Shown piece after piece: positions 33,701-48,600 of a stretch of DNA of 64,000 nt. The DNA lies in assembly GCA_029339505.1 (NCBI GenBank), contig JAQISU010000057.1, positions 5,290,001 to 5,354,000 of the forward strand, read 5' to 3'. Source of the stretch: Unio delphinus (lineage: Eukaryota; Mollusca; Bivalvia; Unionida; Unionidae). The notes under the pieces are model-generated. The model saw nothing but the letters and a program-made list of their open reading frames with translations. It searched no databases and was not told where the DNA came from. Every line of letters starts with the position of its first letter. Position 1 is the stretch's first letter. The position numbers were made by a program, and so were the translations under genes.

Positions 33701-36700
33701 AAAGAGAGAACCACATAACCATCAGTTGATGAATCCCTTGCAAAACTAGCAGGTGCATAGTTTTTCACCAAACTTGATGATTTACAACTTCATTACTCTT
33801 TTGGTTGGTTTTATTTCAATCGCCTTCCATTCAGAATCAGTTTCGCGCCTGCATTTGTTCAAAAAAGGATGTCAGAAACTCTCGAGGGATATGGAGGAAA
33901 ACTCTGTCAAATGGACGATGTTCTTGTTTTGGGGGAAACGCAGAAACAGTATGACAAAAGACTCGAAATCGTCCTGAAATCATTTGAAAAGGCAATTGTC
34001 ACTTTGAATGCTGAAAAGTGTAAATTTTTAAACCATCCATTAGATTCCTTGCAAATGATGTTGACAAAAATGGTTGCCAACCTCATCCGGAAAAAGTCGA
34101 AGATACAAGTGAAATAGAAACACTGAAATGCATAACAGAGATACAACAATTTCTTGGTATGGTAAACCAGCTTGACAAATTTAGTCCAAATTTGACAGAA
34201 AAAAAAAGAAACAAAAACATTACGTGAGCATTTGAAAGGTAAAATCTTGTGGATCAAGCTTTTAGAGATATCAAGCAAGAAATGACATCTTCATGAATTT
34301 AGCACATTATGATCCAAAAGGAGAAATATTTGTATCCGAGGCACTTCCAATCACTTGAGTTTGTGAGTGCCCCAGTAATTATTTAATTAAGTCCTAATTC
34401 AAACTTGAAATTGACCATATGCCATTAGTTCCACTAATGAACACAAAATATCTTGGGAGATTTACACCCTAAAATTCAACGCTTTTGCGTTTGATGAGAT
34501 TCAACTTTTGCATAGTTCATGTTGCTGGCAAAAATGTATTAACGGCTGATGCTCTATTCAGAGAACATTTAAGTTATCGCTCTGAGGGTGACAGAGAATT
34601 TCAGGCTGAAACTAACGTCTATGTTGATTTCGTAGTTAGTAATTTGCCACCATCAAATACTCGACTTGAACAAACAAAGTCTGAATATCAAAATCATTCG
34701 ATTTGCAAACAACTGGTACAATTCTATGAAAAGTGGTGGCCAGAAAAATCAGCTATTGATGGAAAACTTCAATCGCAATGTGCAGATAGATATGCATTTA
34801 CAATTCAAAATGGTCTTTTAACGAAAGGTTTACACCTTGCCGTACCAGAATCACTTCAAAAAAACATCCTATCGAGAATTCACGGTGGTGACCAGGACAT
34901 GGTTAAATGCCGAGAACGCGCCAAAACGTACGTTTGGTGGAACAGACTAAGTAATTAGCTAGAACACTTGTTAAAGTCTTGCCAAAACTGCATTGACAAA
35001 TCAAGTGATCAAGCTGAACCAATGATACCAAATCAATTTATAAGCTGACCTTGGCAAAGAGTCGTTTCAGACTTGTTTGAACTGATTGGTCAAACATATC
35101 TGTTGATGAATGACTATTTATCACGATACATCGAAATAACAAAATTGCAATGCACAGGCTCAAAAGCAATTGTCAATCATCTCAAATCAATCATTGCGCG
35201 ACACGGTATACTAGAAGTATTAGTTTCAGATAATGGTCAGCAATACTAAAAGAATTATGAATTCAGGCATATTACAAGTAGTCAAAAATATGCACAGAGC
35301 AAGGGTCTGACCGAAATAGCTTTTCAAACAATAAAAAGAATACTTAAAAAGCAAACGATCCTTACATAGCTCTTTTGAATTATCACGAAACACCATTACC
35401 AAATGGATACATCTCTGCAGAATTACTGATTGAAAGAAAATTACAAACTATTTTGTCAGTGGCTCCAAACAATTTAGAGCCAAAATTGCCGATTTAATGA
35501 AACTGAAGAAATCAGAAAAGTATCAAAAGCACACTCAGCAAAGAAATTATGATGGTCGACATCGCGCCAGAAATATGAAGAAAAAAACTCTCATAGGGAA
35601 GAAGATTTGGATTGAGATCATTTTTCTTCAGACATTGTTAAATCTGAATATCTAAACCTCGTTCATATATGGTAGTAAATTACGACAGAGAGATACAGCG
35701 TAATAGGAGATATTTAATTCCCATGCCTTCTACATTATGCCTTCAAACCCTGATACTTTTACTGAATCAGATGAATGCAAAGCAGACAAAACGGATATTT
35801 CACATGTTCGGGAAGATTGTCAAAACTACCTGAGTAACTAAACTTGTAAAAATGAAGCTGATGTAGCTTGTTTAGAAATGAGGTCATCAGATAACGTTTC
35901 GTTTTAATGTTAACTTTCTCAGGATGGGAGATGACTTGCAAGCTTTAATCTAATTAGCTTTGAACTATCACATGGCAGTAAAAGTAATCATATATCGCAC
36001 AATGGGTTAGAACGATACACACCAACAACTGGTTTATGTTATACATTCACTAGGGTTCTTGTTCCAATAATGCCTTTACTCCTCTTCCTATCTGTGATGA
36101 TGTTTTGTATTTACTAAATAGTATAGAACGCCTTGTGCAGTTATTGTTCAACAACAAATAGCATTACAATCCATAGAAGTACCTGCAACGATCCAAGCTG
36201 TTTCATGTAAAACATATTTTATACATACTAATTATTATGTAATTTATATCTAACTGACGATTGATCCTTGCTGGGCCGGGACCAATATTCACACTTTTTA
36301 CAAAGGTAACACGTGATCAATTTTCCTTCAGAGGTATTTAGGTCAAACAAAAGAAACACTTAAAGGTGAAATGCAATAATTGTTTATGTTAAAGTTCATG
36401 ACCAAGATGAATGCGACTGATATGACCTGCTTGTCTTAAACCATGGGTGCACAGCCTCCGGCCCGTGAACTTGTTCTGTCCGGCACTCAGGGCATATTAA
36501 TGGGCCCGTAAACAGTAAGAAATTAGTGTCTGCGGCCCTCCAGTGGTCTTAGAAAATGAAATGTGGCCCATGGCCAAAGAAGGATATTCACCCATTATAA
36601 ACGGACTCTGGAGCAGCAACGGTCTTAACAACCGTGGGACCCAACTTAGATTTTTTTGGTGGGGCCCCTTGGATTAACGCGTTGGGCCTTATGTGAGCAC

Positions 36701-37369
36701 GACATTTGGGAAACATAACTTTTAAACATGTTTTATAAGATATTGAACTTAAGATTTTCTTCCATCGCTTTGTAGTTACTTTCTCTCAAAATATATTTTT
36801 TAAAAAGTTACTAACGCTTGGGGCCCGTGTGAACGCGTGCTAAGGTCGACCTTGCCTGGACAATTAGTGCTATTATTCAGGATTATCTCTACTAAGGTTA
36901 AAGTCATAGTTTTCACCGGTATTTGTGCAATTTCTCTCATACGCCTGACAGTCTGCGATATTTTGTCAATTCACATGGAATTTGCATTAGATTTATATAC
37001 ACTATAAAATGAAATATTCCGGAACAAATCATGAACCCTGTGTACAGGTAACGAACGTTGAAAAAAATGACAAAGTTATTTCTGTGAGAAGACCAATTTT
37101 AAATTTGCGACAATTGAGACTGATATACCGATTTTTCTTTCTTGCCACCAACAGCATACAATTGTCCTGCCAACATTCCAAACGGTCTTCTTTCGTCCGC
37201 TTGTCAGCGCACAGTTGAGGAAAAGTGTACTTATAGCTGTGTTGTAACATTTCATCAAAATGCCAGTATCCCTATGATCACATGCCGAAATAATACTGGA
37301 TGGGAACCGGATGTTGCCACTCTGTGTATCGGTAGGTAATGAAAAAAGTATAGGAGCAAGTGAATGACA

Positions 37370-37425
<56 letters not shown>

Positions 37426-38142
37426 CGTTGTTTACAAAATACATATCACTGGTCGTGTGCACCATTAACTTAATTTTGGAAAAAAGTCAAGTAGAGAATA
37501 GATATGCATATCATATAATAAATGAGATGAATAAACAAGCAGCACAAATTAAATGAACAAAATGCAACCTTTTTCTGCAAGCTAAAAAAGTTAATTTGTT
37601 TTTCAAAGCCGATTGTTTCCTTTCAATCATAAATGCCGTCTATATGAGTGGACTGCTTATCCTCGAAAGCGACGACGTGAAATAACAGTTATTAACTGAT
37701 GCTGACAAGATAAAACATGCTTACGTTTTTTAATCCTATACAACACATCATTGTGTTGATTACATATTAACACGTTAGATTACAGGCAACTAAGTTTCCG
37801 AAAGTGGTCACCAACAGGTAACTGCAAAATGAGTAAATAGATTTTCTATACTGAAGATAATCATATGGCGAGCTATATACAGTTATCAATAAAACGGTGA
37901 CATATCTGAAGTTATAATGTATTCGCCTATTGATTTAATAGTGCAATAGAAGCAATAATAAATTTAACGTTTACCAGTTACTACTTTCTTGCTTTTATCA
38001 CTGTAAATCTTCCAAATGTAAAAAATACTTAAGGACATGCAGTCGAGAAAATACATGAAAATAGAATGACCGTAGTTCACTTTCATACGCTTTACATAAA
38101 GGTTGAATTATAATTTTCTAAAATTCGACTATGAAGTATGTA

Positions 38143-38224
<82 letters not shown>

Positions 38225-39065
38225 TTGGAATAATACATCGATTTTCTTTTCAAATGTTACCAGAGCAGGATCGGGGAATCTTAGTGTCATTTCCCGCGAC
38301 AGATCAATTATTTAAAGGTGACTTTTTTGTAATCCCAACAACGATGGATGGAATGCCAATCATAGACCACAGTCTCATCCTTTCGTTTCCAATTAATCAG
38401 CAGTTGTTCAGTATGGCCACCGATTACAAGCTGAAACACTTACTTGCTTACAGCCATCTTCAAAATGGCATTCTTCTGAACCGTGATTTCGAAATGGGAT
38501 TTGGGGGATCGAGAGCGTACAACCTAATGCATATAGGGTTATCAAGCCGCTATGTAAAACTGGCTGTAGACTGGGTAAGTCACAACGTCTACTGGACGGA
38601 CCCGAATTTCAATTGGATAAGCATGCAGAGCGAGATGTTGACAGACACGGATCTGTACACCGTTATCATTAAAACAGATATATATGCACCGCATGGGATA
38701 GCCGTTGACCCTATAACCGGGCGAGGAATCAATATGTTGTAATAAAGTATGATTATTCCTGCCCAGTTGTATGCATAATTAAATCTTTAAGTTACTAGTT
38801 GAAATATGTCAATAATAAGCGTCACAGCTACATTAAGTTAATTTTATCCCTCTTCCACAGTATGTGTTCATGTCTTTTGTTTTATCAGATTTTCCACAGT
38901 TCTCCACTCTTATTTCTCTGTACTTGGCAATCATTATTAGTCTTAATGTAATAAGATGTCCAAAGCCCTAAAAATTACACACACGCACAGAGAGAACATG
39001 TGCATACTATGTATGACGTATCAATGATATACTACGAAGCTTTATGTCAGTATATTGCTACAGTG

Positions 39066-39137
<72 letters not shown>

Positions 39138-39607
39138 AACAACTACAACAGGAAAGCATTAAATACATTTTAGTGTGTTTGCCTTGTAATCATATATTTG
39201 TATCATTGAAATATAAATTCAGTAGATAAATCTTAAGGAAAACGTAAACATTGCATTATAATAAACCATATTCTTTTAGGTTACTTGATGTAAGTTCAGT
39301 TTCAAAGTATTCATCCAGCCCAAATTCTATTTCTCTCACACTCCAGATTTCTGCTTATTTAGTCCCTTACGCATGAGAGGGGAGGAGGAACAGAAAGCAG
39401 AAAGGACTGCGATGAAATTGTGTACCATATTAAAACCATTTGGACATGTGGATTAATAATAATTTTATCGTTATTTTCATATGTCACTAATGATGAATGA
39501 GTGGAAATTCATCATTCACCTAAGATAGCACACAGTTGCAAGTATTGGTATATCAAATCAAATTGCTTTATACCAACACATTAAAAGCCATGTTATCTTT
39601 AATGAAT

Positions 39608-39674
<67 letters not shown>

Positions 39675-42600
39675 AAATGAGAAATTATTTGAAAATGTTA
39701 TTTGATTTTATAATCCTTGTATATCCTTATGAATACACAGGTTTCTTTTCTGGTCGGATATTGGAAATCTGGCAAAGATAGAAAGATCAAACTTGGTGGG
39801 GGAAGACAGACATGTCTTGACTTTTAATCTCGACTTCCCCATTAGTTTGGCTGCAGACCTCAAATCAAACTCCTTGTATTGGGTGGACTCAGTCAGAGAA
39901 ACAGTTGAAGTTTGTACTTACAGTGGGTTGAATAGAAGAATACTGATAAAGGATATGTCCCGAAAGTTCCTTGACATTGCTGTCTTGCAGGTAAATAGAA
40001 ACTCATACAATCTAGCTGATGAAAGGCAATATATAAGTTATAACTGCTCAGTACATGGTTTTGATAGGCTGAAAGAAGAGTGACATATAAATGATATGGT
40101 CTGCGTCACACCATCTTTTTATGAAGGTTTTCTATAGCATGAGACTAGCAGAGGAAAGAAACACACTGATTTCAGATATATAATGTTAGATATTACTCTT
40201 ATCAGCAGTAAATAAGAAAGCATTCCTACATTTGCTTTCACAAGACATGGGTTCAACATTTCCAAAGACAATCGTGAAGCAGGATTAATTGATGTCTTAT
40301 AGAGGCTATACAATCCATGTAAAGTAAGAGGAAGAAATTCAGAAAATTGACTAAACTAGCATCCAAGTGTTTTCTTATGCTAACATATAAGCGTAAAGCA
40401 GACTTTCATTTATATGTATAAAGGAAAAGGCAATGGTGGGTTTAATCTTTTCGCTGTAGATTAAGTGTATCAAATGAAGCTGATTCAAGGAGATAATCTA
40501 TTAGTAAAAGTATTCCTATCACAGGTGACAAATATAAGATTATATCAGTTTCGATCTTAAAAATGTTATTTGCATCACAACTTCCAAACAGTGTATCTCT
40601 ATATTTTCTGATATATTTATGCATTTTTAGGATTTTCTGTATGTCACGGATTATGCACGAATGAAGCTTCTTTATATGAACAAGACAAATGATGTTCTGA
40701 ATGTGAAAAGCATTGGGTTTTCTCATGGTCCTGTTGGAGTTGCTGCATATAGTCCTGATATACAACCAGTTCCGTCAAACGGTGATTGGAACCTTTATAT
40801 TTTATAATGTTACATCTCAAGTATGATTTCAAATTCAGTGTAATTCTTAGCCAAATTATGTGTTGTGGATTGTATGATATAAACTAAAAACTGAAACTTC
40901 TTTAATTTTTAGGTATATGAGGAAATGACCAGATGCATGCATTATTTAGCATGATACAGTTAGGAAAATATTATGAGGGGAATAAGGACATGGTGCATTT
41001 TGTAAGGGAACTTAAAACAAGCTACATTTTGTGAGGGAATTAAAGGCACAGGATATTTTGTGGGGGACTAAAGACATAGTACAGTTTATAAGTGGACTAG
41101 TGACCCGGTTTATTTTGACCTCAATCATGCATAAACAGAGACCACTAAATTAGGGATTACCTTTTCAGTAGTAAGTTGATATCAAAGATATATAATCATT
41201 TTAAAAATCAGTTTTTCTTACAAATATGACTAAGTACATAACAAAGCAGGTAAATATATTTGCTACTTTTTATGACATTTTGTTTTGCTACTAAATCTTT
41301 AAGTTAGAACTATTCCACTACCTTTTATTTCACAAATTAGTCCCACCTCACCCATGTATAACAGTATTTAGACACATAAGCCACTGCACTGTATGTTGAC
41401 AAATACAGGTATTCCTACCTGTATCCAATTAATTCATTTGACCATGTCTAGTCAGATGTCTTGATTTATGTCCATTGAATGTTGTTCCAATGATGATCAC
41501 ATACAGGCCATCTGTGTCTGTAATGTTTAGTGGGGGTTGGGCAGAACTCCATAGTATTTTGAATAAGTATGTACCCCTTTGGCTTGCAACAGGGTTCTCT
41601 AATCAGGTACTACTTTAGCCTTAACTCCACTAATTGTTGAGACCTGCAGAAAGTACAAACTTAAGGTATTATACCTCATTGATCATATTCATGTGAGATG
41701 CTGATGTACTTAAAATAGATTAATAAGACATCTACTGATGCATGCTCATGATCGAAAAATGAACAGATTTAGTAGGCATATCCCTGTTAGTGGTTGTCTC
41801 CACTGTCGATAAAAGAAGCTATCACAACAAAAAACAACTAAATTCTTCTTAAATTTCAACAAATGAATACAATGGTATAATGGTACACAAACAAATAATT
41901 TAGTAAAATAAAGCTGATTATGTCAAAAAATTAGTTTCTAAATATAATATTTTGCATAATGACATTATGTAATTTGTCTTGAATTGTATGGGATGAGTAA
42001 TAAAAGGGTAAGGCAAGGCAGGCGTTCTGCCTAATATAACTCTGACAGATTCCATCAAATACCAAATAGGGTCAGTAACAAATCGTATAAGTAATAACTT
42101 GTGCTTGCTGTATAAATTAAAATTGCTGTGTTAGTATTATAAGCACTATATCTTGCAATTATATGATTTTACCAGTGTCATGTCCTGCCAATTGTTCTGA
42201 TATATGTGTGGAGCTGCCAGCCGGACATCGATGTCTCTGCAGAGAGGGTTATCTCTACAATGAATCCTCCAACCGATGTCAAGGTAGTATGCTCGCAATA
42301 CATAAAATTATTAAATAATTTGAATATGGAACATTAATGTTAATTAATTATTACATACACCTTCTTTTAAATTGATGTATTACATACATCTCATGATGCT
42401 GAACGTATCACTAGATTTAGTACAGATATAGAATGAGCTGGTATTATTAAATTAAAATTATTAAATCCAGACAGTACCTACTGTTAACATTCCATCTAAT
42501 ATTTCCATCCATTTTCAATTTTCCATGTTTTTCATGGTAGTCTAATACACTTGTATATAACAATGTTAGTTTTGCCACATTGTTTTTTATGGCTACTAAA

Positions 42601-45600
42601 CGTTCTCATTCACCATAATATCCAGTGAAGAGAAAATGAATGAGAGACCTTTCAGATGTAGATCTGTCTGGAATGAAGAAGAACAATACATACATACATA
42701 CATACATACATACATACATACATACATACATACATTGTATGGTTAATTTTATTTCTGTAGTTATTGTTGAGTGTAAGAGTCATTTTGCAAACATTACATA
42801 GCGAAATTCTATCCATGACTGGGTTTGTACTTAAGATACTATTTATTTTTTATTTTAATACATGTTTACTTTGATTTGAATTCATGAGGTTGGTATTCCC
42901 CTTCGAAATAAACATGTTCTCCCTGATCTTTGCCAGATAGCTTGCTAAAATTTACTTTGCAGACCTGATTAAAAATAATAACAGTATTTTCAGATAATTA
43001 TATCATCAAAAATATTGGGGGTTGGGGTGGATATATAGTTGTTTACATTAGAATTATTTTTTCTGTCATAAAAACTGTTGTGTAATCAGACCTCTAGTTG
43101 GGTTATAATTTACATTCATGTTCAGAATTAAAGTTATTCCTTGGAGATGCAAAGTGCTCATTGAAACTTTAGGACTAAATCACTGCTTTGGAATTATTGT
43201 GATTTTATTCAAGAACCTTCAGGATTATATCATTGTGATATATCAAGAATGTTAACACATCATCACATTTAAGACTACTTAGTCATCAGCATATTTAAGA
43301 CTGGAATTCATTTGTAACATAACTGGAATTCATTTTCGAATACTCAGTACTTTGGAACATGTTATACAAATTGTAGACTATTTGTAATTTAATTCATAAT
43401 CATGTAAATGCCTTTAAATTTTCTCTTTGTATTCTTGTAAAATAAATTATTTGTTGAATTGTACAAACTATGTTGTTTTCACTTTTTCTATTATTATTAA
43501 AGTGACATCTGACTATTAGTGAATCATGTCTGACTGAGTATTTTTAAAGTCAAAGTTCAAGAACAGAATCGTAAAATTACTGAAATACATTCGGAATCCT
43601 CCTTGGTCTTACATGAGGCCATTTGTGATGTCATGAGGGTGTTACTATTATGTGTTATACATAACTTAACACAAATAATATAGGATAATATATAAATGCA
43701 GACATCAGTTTATTTTACAAAAAATATTGGTATCAATTTTGTAAAATTAAGTAAAGGTTTCTTTTTCACAAATAACAAGAAAAGAGACATACATATTGAA
43801 TCACATTCTTAGGGTATTGAAACTTGGTATATCAAAAGACAAAAGCCTGTTTTAATTCTTCTGTCTTCTAGATCCCACTCACCACAAAAGTAAATGTGAG
43901 ACTATTTGCAGGGGTTTTTGCTGAGATTCTATCATCTCTGTGTTGTGAGAAATACTTTACATGCATATTCTTCCTGTAGGTATACTCTTGAAAAGATGAT
44001 GAACAAATGTAGACATAACATTTTAATTTTTTCAGAAAATCTAGGAATATTTCACAGAGGAATTTTAATCAGCAATGCAACTTCCATCTGTTTGTTGGAC
44101 ATAAGAACCTTAGCAACGCATCAAAAGTACCCCCTTCAGTGTTTCCTGGATGCCAGTAATGTCACCTTCATGGCTATGAAAATGGCACAGCGACAGATCT
44201 TCTTCACAAACAGCTCAGGGATCTATTACGCTTCAGTGGAAAGCTCAGATATAATACAACTTATGCCGTCAACTAATAATATCAGTGGTAAGTGATGGCA
44301 GTGGTAAGTGAGGGTATGTTTATTAATCTTTACTGAGGTATTTTCAGCTCAGCTTTTGAATGTCATTGAATGTAATTGATGCTACCCATGGACGTTTTGA
44401 TTTATATTTAGATCTGTTTACATCCTCACATGTCTTGTTTGTGTCCCAAACAATGTCCTTAAGTCCTGTATTTATATCACTGGAAATGCCATAAGGCTGT
44501 GTCTGTAACATGACTACCCTTTATGCAAACACTCCCACACTCATCTTACAGTTCTCAAAAAGAATAAGATCCCTCTCTCTGCAATCACGTCAAGGTTATA
44601 CACTTCTGAACATACTATATTTATGCTTTTAAAGATGCGTACATGTTTGAAATTTATCACTTATAGCTTTGGAGAAGAAAAAAAATCATGGTTTTCCTGG
44701 ACTAGCACTGGACGTTTATAACTTAGGTAAAAACTGAAGTTATGTTGGAAGTCTCTTTCAAAAGATGGCAGCAGACATATCCCTTAATTCTTAAATGTTT
44801 GGACTGGTTCTAATTTATGCATTTATTCTTATATGCTAGGACTGGTTCCAGATGATTTATTAGTTTTATATGCTAGGATTGGTTCCAGATTATTTATTAG
44901 TTTTTATATGCTTGGGCTGGTTACAAATGATTTATTAGTTCTTAAATGCTTGGACTGGTTCCAGATGATGTATTAGTTCTTGTATTCTTGGACTGGTTCC
45001 AAATGATATGTTAGTTCTTATATGCTTGGACTGGTTTGAGATGATGTATTAGTTCCTATATGCTTGGATTGGTTCCAGATGTTTTATTAGTTAGTACATG
45101 TATTTGTTAAGATTGGTTCCAGATGATGTATTAGTTCTTATATGCTTGTACTGGTTACAGACAATATATTAGTTCTTGTATGCTTGGACTGGTTCCAAAT
45201 GGTTTGATGAGTTCAACTCTATAATATCAGCTGTATTCAAACATTGCAGTCACATTTGGTGATTAAGATGTTTTTCTTTTTTCTTATGAACACAGTATAA
45301 CAATTATTTATTTATGTTGTAGACATTAATGTTAAAATAACGGTCAAACAACTTTTGCTATTGAGCATCCACCACAGCACCCAGGAAGGACATTACCCTT
45401 GGACTCATATTCTTGTCCTGTTAAGCATTTGTTAAAAGATGTATGATTTTTTCTAGCATGTAAGTCCTGACAATGATGTGTAAGTGATGACGCAGTTGTT
45501 TGGAATATCTATTATCAGTTGAAATGCATGATTGTGAGTGAGAAGCCAATGAATTGAAGTCATGCATATTGATTCTTGAGTTGAACATCAAATAGCCGTG

Positions 45601-48600
45601 CACTTGCATAACCTGTGTTTCAAATTTTTTTTTCATTTAGGCCTGTCATTCGACTGGATTGAGGACAACATCTACTGGTGTGAAAACACAACAGGCACAA
45701 TCAATGTTTTGTCTTTACGTACCAGATCTTCGACGACCATCGTTTCCAATGTCCTGGAGCCAAGGGATGTCCTTGTTGTACCACATTACAGGTATGAGAG
45801 TAAATTGATTTCAGTGGTAAGTCAAGTATGCATATTGGCTGAATATGGCCATTTAGAGTGAAAAAAAAATATGTTCCCACAAGAAAGTATTGCGTCGCCA
45901 GAAGACAAACCTCTTATTACCACAAAAAACATGGTTGCTGGTTAAAGTCACCAAACGAAAGTCACCTTTCTATGAAAAAATACTGTTATCACAAAAGTGT
46001 TGTTTTGTTCCCACAATGAAATATTGTATTTTTCACAAGGAAACCATTTTATTCTAGCATGGACATGTTTCCACAGCCATCAGAAATATTACATCCACAG
46101 GATAAGTTGGTTGAAATTGTATCTACATATTTTTGTATGGAAATGTTATCATGTTGTAACAGTATCGTGTACTGAGAACCATATTACCTTATAATAGAAG
46201 CAAAGGTTGCTATGAAATCTATGAAATTATTCAATTTCTGCAAAGTAATGAATTTCCTCTCTATGCGATGAGTAATAAATACCCTGCACTAATCAAATGG
46301 CAGCCTGTCTTTTGCCACTGTTGTTCCATACCATTGGACCAGTATATTGAAGATTTTTTTAAAAAAAAACAACCATTCCTTCTTTGGCCTTGGTATAATG
46401 TAATTTTTACTTCTTATGGACCTTAGATTTGGAATACCATTAGCATCGCTTTGGTGAAGGAGATTGCTTAGATAGACAGGAATGGTTTTTCCGATACTTT
46501 ATACATCAATTTGGCCTTTCTAAGAAATATTCTGTAATGTATTGTTAAAATCTTTATATTATTTAGTGCATACTGGAAATTGTCTACAGACAAATTGCAA
46601 GCCTTCTTTTGGAGTCTAAAATGTGTTTTTGTGTTTGAAATATCGGTAGAAGTATTACATCAAATTGCATTACAATAGTCCAGATATGGCTGACTAATTT
46701 TCATAAAAGATGACCCTATACTGAAGAGGAATTTATGTTTTGATTTTACTCAATAACCGGAAATAAGAATTAAACTTTTTTAAAACATGATTAATGTGAA
46801 TAGACTAAGTAAGATTGTTATCTATGAATACACCATGAGATTGGCATTTTCACAATATTTCAGTGACCTTCAAAACTAATTCTTTTATGATTGATGTTGT
46901 CATGGTTTTATTTTGGCATTAAGTTTGTTGCCACAGACGAATACCCAAGGAAACATATAATACATGGACTCGGTATAAATATCTCAGTGGCAAAGTTTGT
47001 GGCATTAGAGATTTAAATTTGTAATATTTAGACAAATACATATATTTGAAAGAAAATTAAATACAGTAATTTCAGAAATGGTTAAAAAAAATATGAAATG
47101 TTTTTATTTATTGCTATGGTACATACTAGTAGATAAGAGTCTACGGTAAACTTCACTGAAAAGAACAGAATGCTACTTTCAATTTTATGCATTATAATCA
47201 TCTGTCCCATACTTAAAAATTATACATTTTATTCAGTGCACTTGTCGTCCTTATGTGACTTCATCTGTATAAATAAAGATTGACACAATGTTTTCTTGTT
47301 TGGAATAATGAGATACATTGCCGAAATATAATAATACTGTAACTATAGCAACACATCCTACTAAGGCATCATTATTTTCTCACATCTGGGAACCAAAATA
47401 TTTATCAGTTTGCCTGATATTGGGCATTGAATTATACCATACTGAAAAGATGTTATTAACATTTTGTTATAGTTAAAGAAAATGTTATAAACAGAATTGT
47501 TTGCTATATTTTCATTTTACAGTTTTTAATTCTAACCAATTTGAGGTGCATTGTAAAACTATTTACCTGTATCCAGTTTTATTTCATATATTTTGATGTG
47601 TGTGGAAGTGTTAATTACAGACATGATTTTTCTACATTTTAAAGTGGAATTCCGATTTTATTCTGGTGAGAAAATTGGATTCCAGATGATTTCCCATTTT
47701 ATATCATCTCCAATGTGGTTTGTAAATAATGGTCCATCCTGTCCATTTCTGCAACAAACCTTGTAAAGTATTTATTCTATATATTATTAACAAAAGATTG
47801 TGGTAATAAGTTTCTTTTTGTCCAGTAAATCTTAATGTAACATAAACTGATGGAAATGAAAAGAAAGAAGCATGCTTGCAAAACAAGGCATCTTGAGATT
47901 TTGTGAGAGAACAGAATACATAAAGTTTCAATGAAGGTTGAAAAAATGTGTAGAAGTGGGAATGGTGGAGGTAGAAAATCACTAATTGTTTTATAGGCAG
48001 GGAACAAGTTTGCTGGTAGAGTGCTAAATATATTTAGATGACCTCTTGGTTTGTAAATGGATTTAAATATATTTCTCCATAATACATTTCATAAACTTTT
48101 ATCAATATACTACAGTTGACAAAATAATATTTACTTTTTTTATATCCTGTATAAAAAATAGCATATGGACTCGTAAGTGCATGACTTTGTTATTGGGTGC
48201 ATACCAGGCAGTCTCTCTTTTTAGCAGCACAAAACACTTGAAAAGGATGTAAAGCACCTGTTTTTCAGGAGTAAAATTTTTAAACTTTATTGAATGGAAA
48301 CAGTTGTGGATTGTATGATAATCAAATGAAGAAATTAAATATATTTTTATATATTGAGATTAAATTGTATGGAGAATGCATTAGGGATCTGATACTTGTA
48401 AGCCTCTGATGATGAAATGGATGCAGTTCATTTATGCATGTGCCACTTCTGAAATTCCAACTGAAGGCATCATAGTATATGTTTTGCAGTGGTACTTCTG
48501 GCAATTTTCTTGGCATAGTTTATATATAAACATTATAGACATAATACAGCAATTATTTCTTCTAAAGCAGACTGTTTATTTTCTTTCTTTAGGAAACTGT

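Noticed and set aside
37009..37047. Possible short exon ending 'EPCVQ' with a CAG|GTAACG donor
   Set aside because: No convincing acceptor or domain match, and exon 1 to exon 2 phases already agree without it.
46000..48590. Additional exons in intron 8
   Set aside because: Exons 8 and 9 already join in phase (2) and blade order is complete; no YWTD-like peptide was found between.
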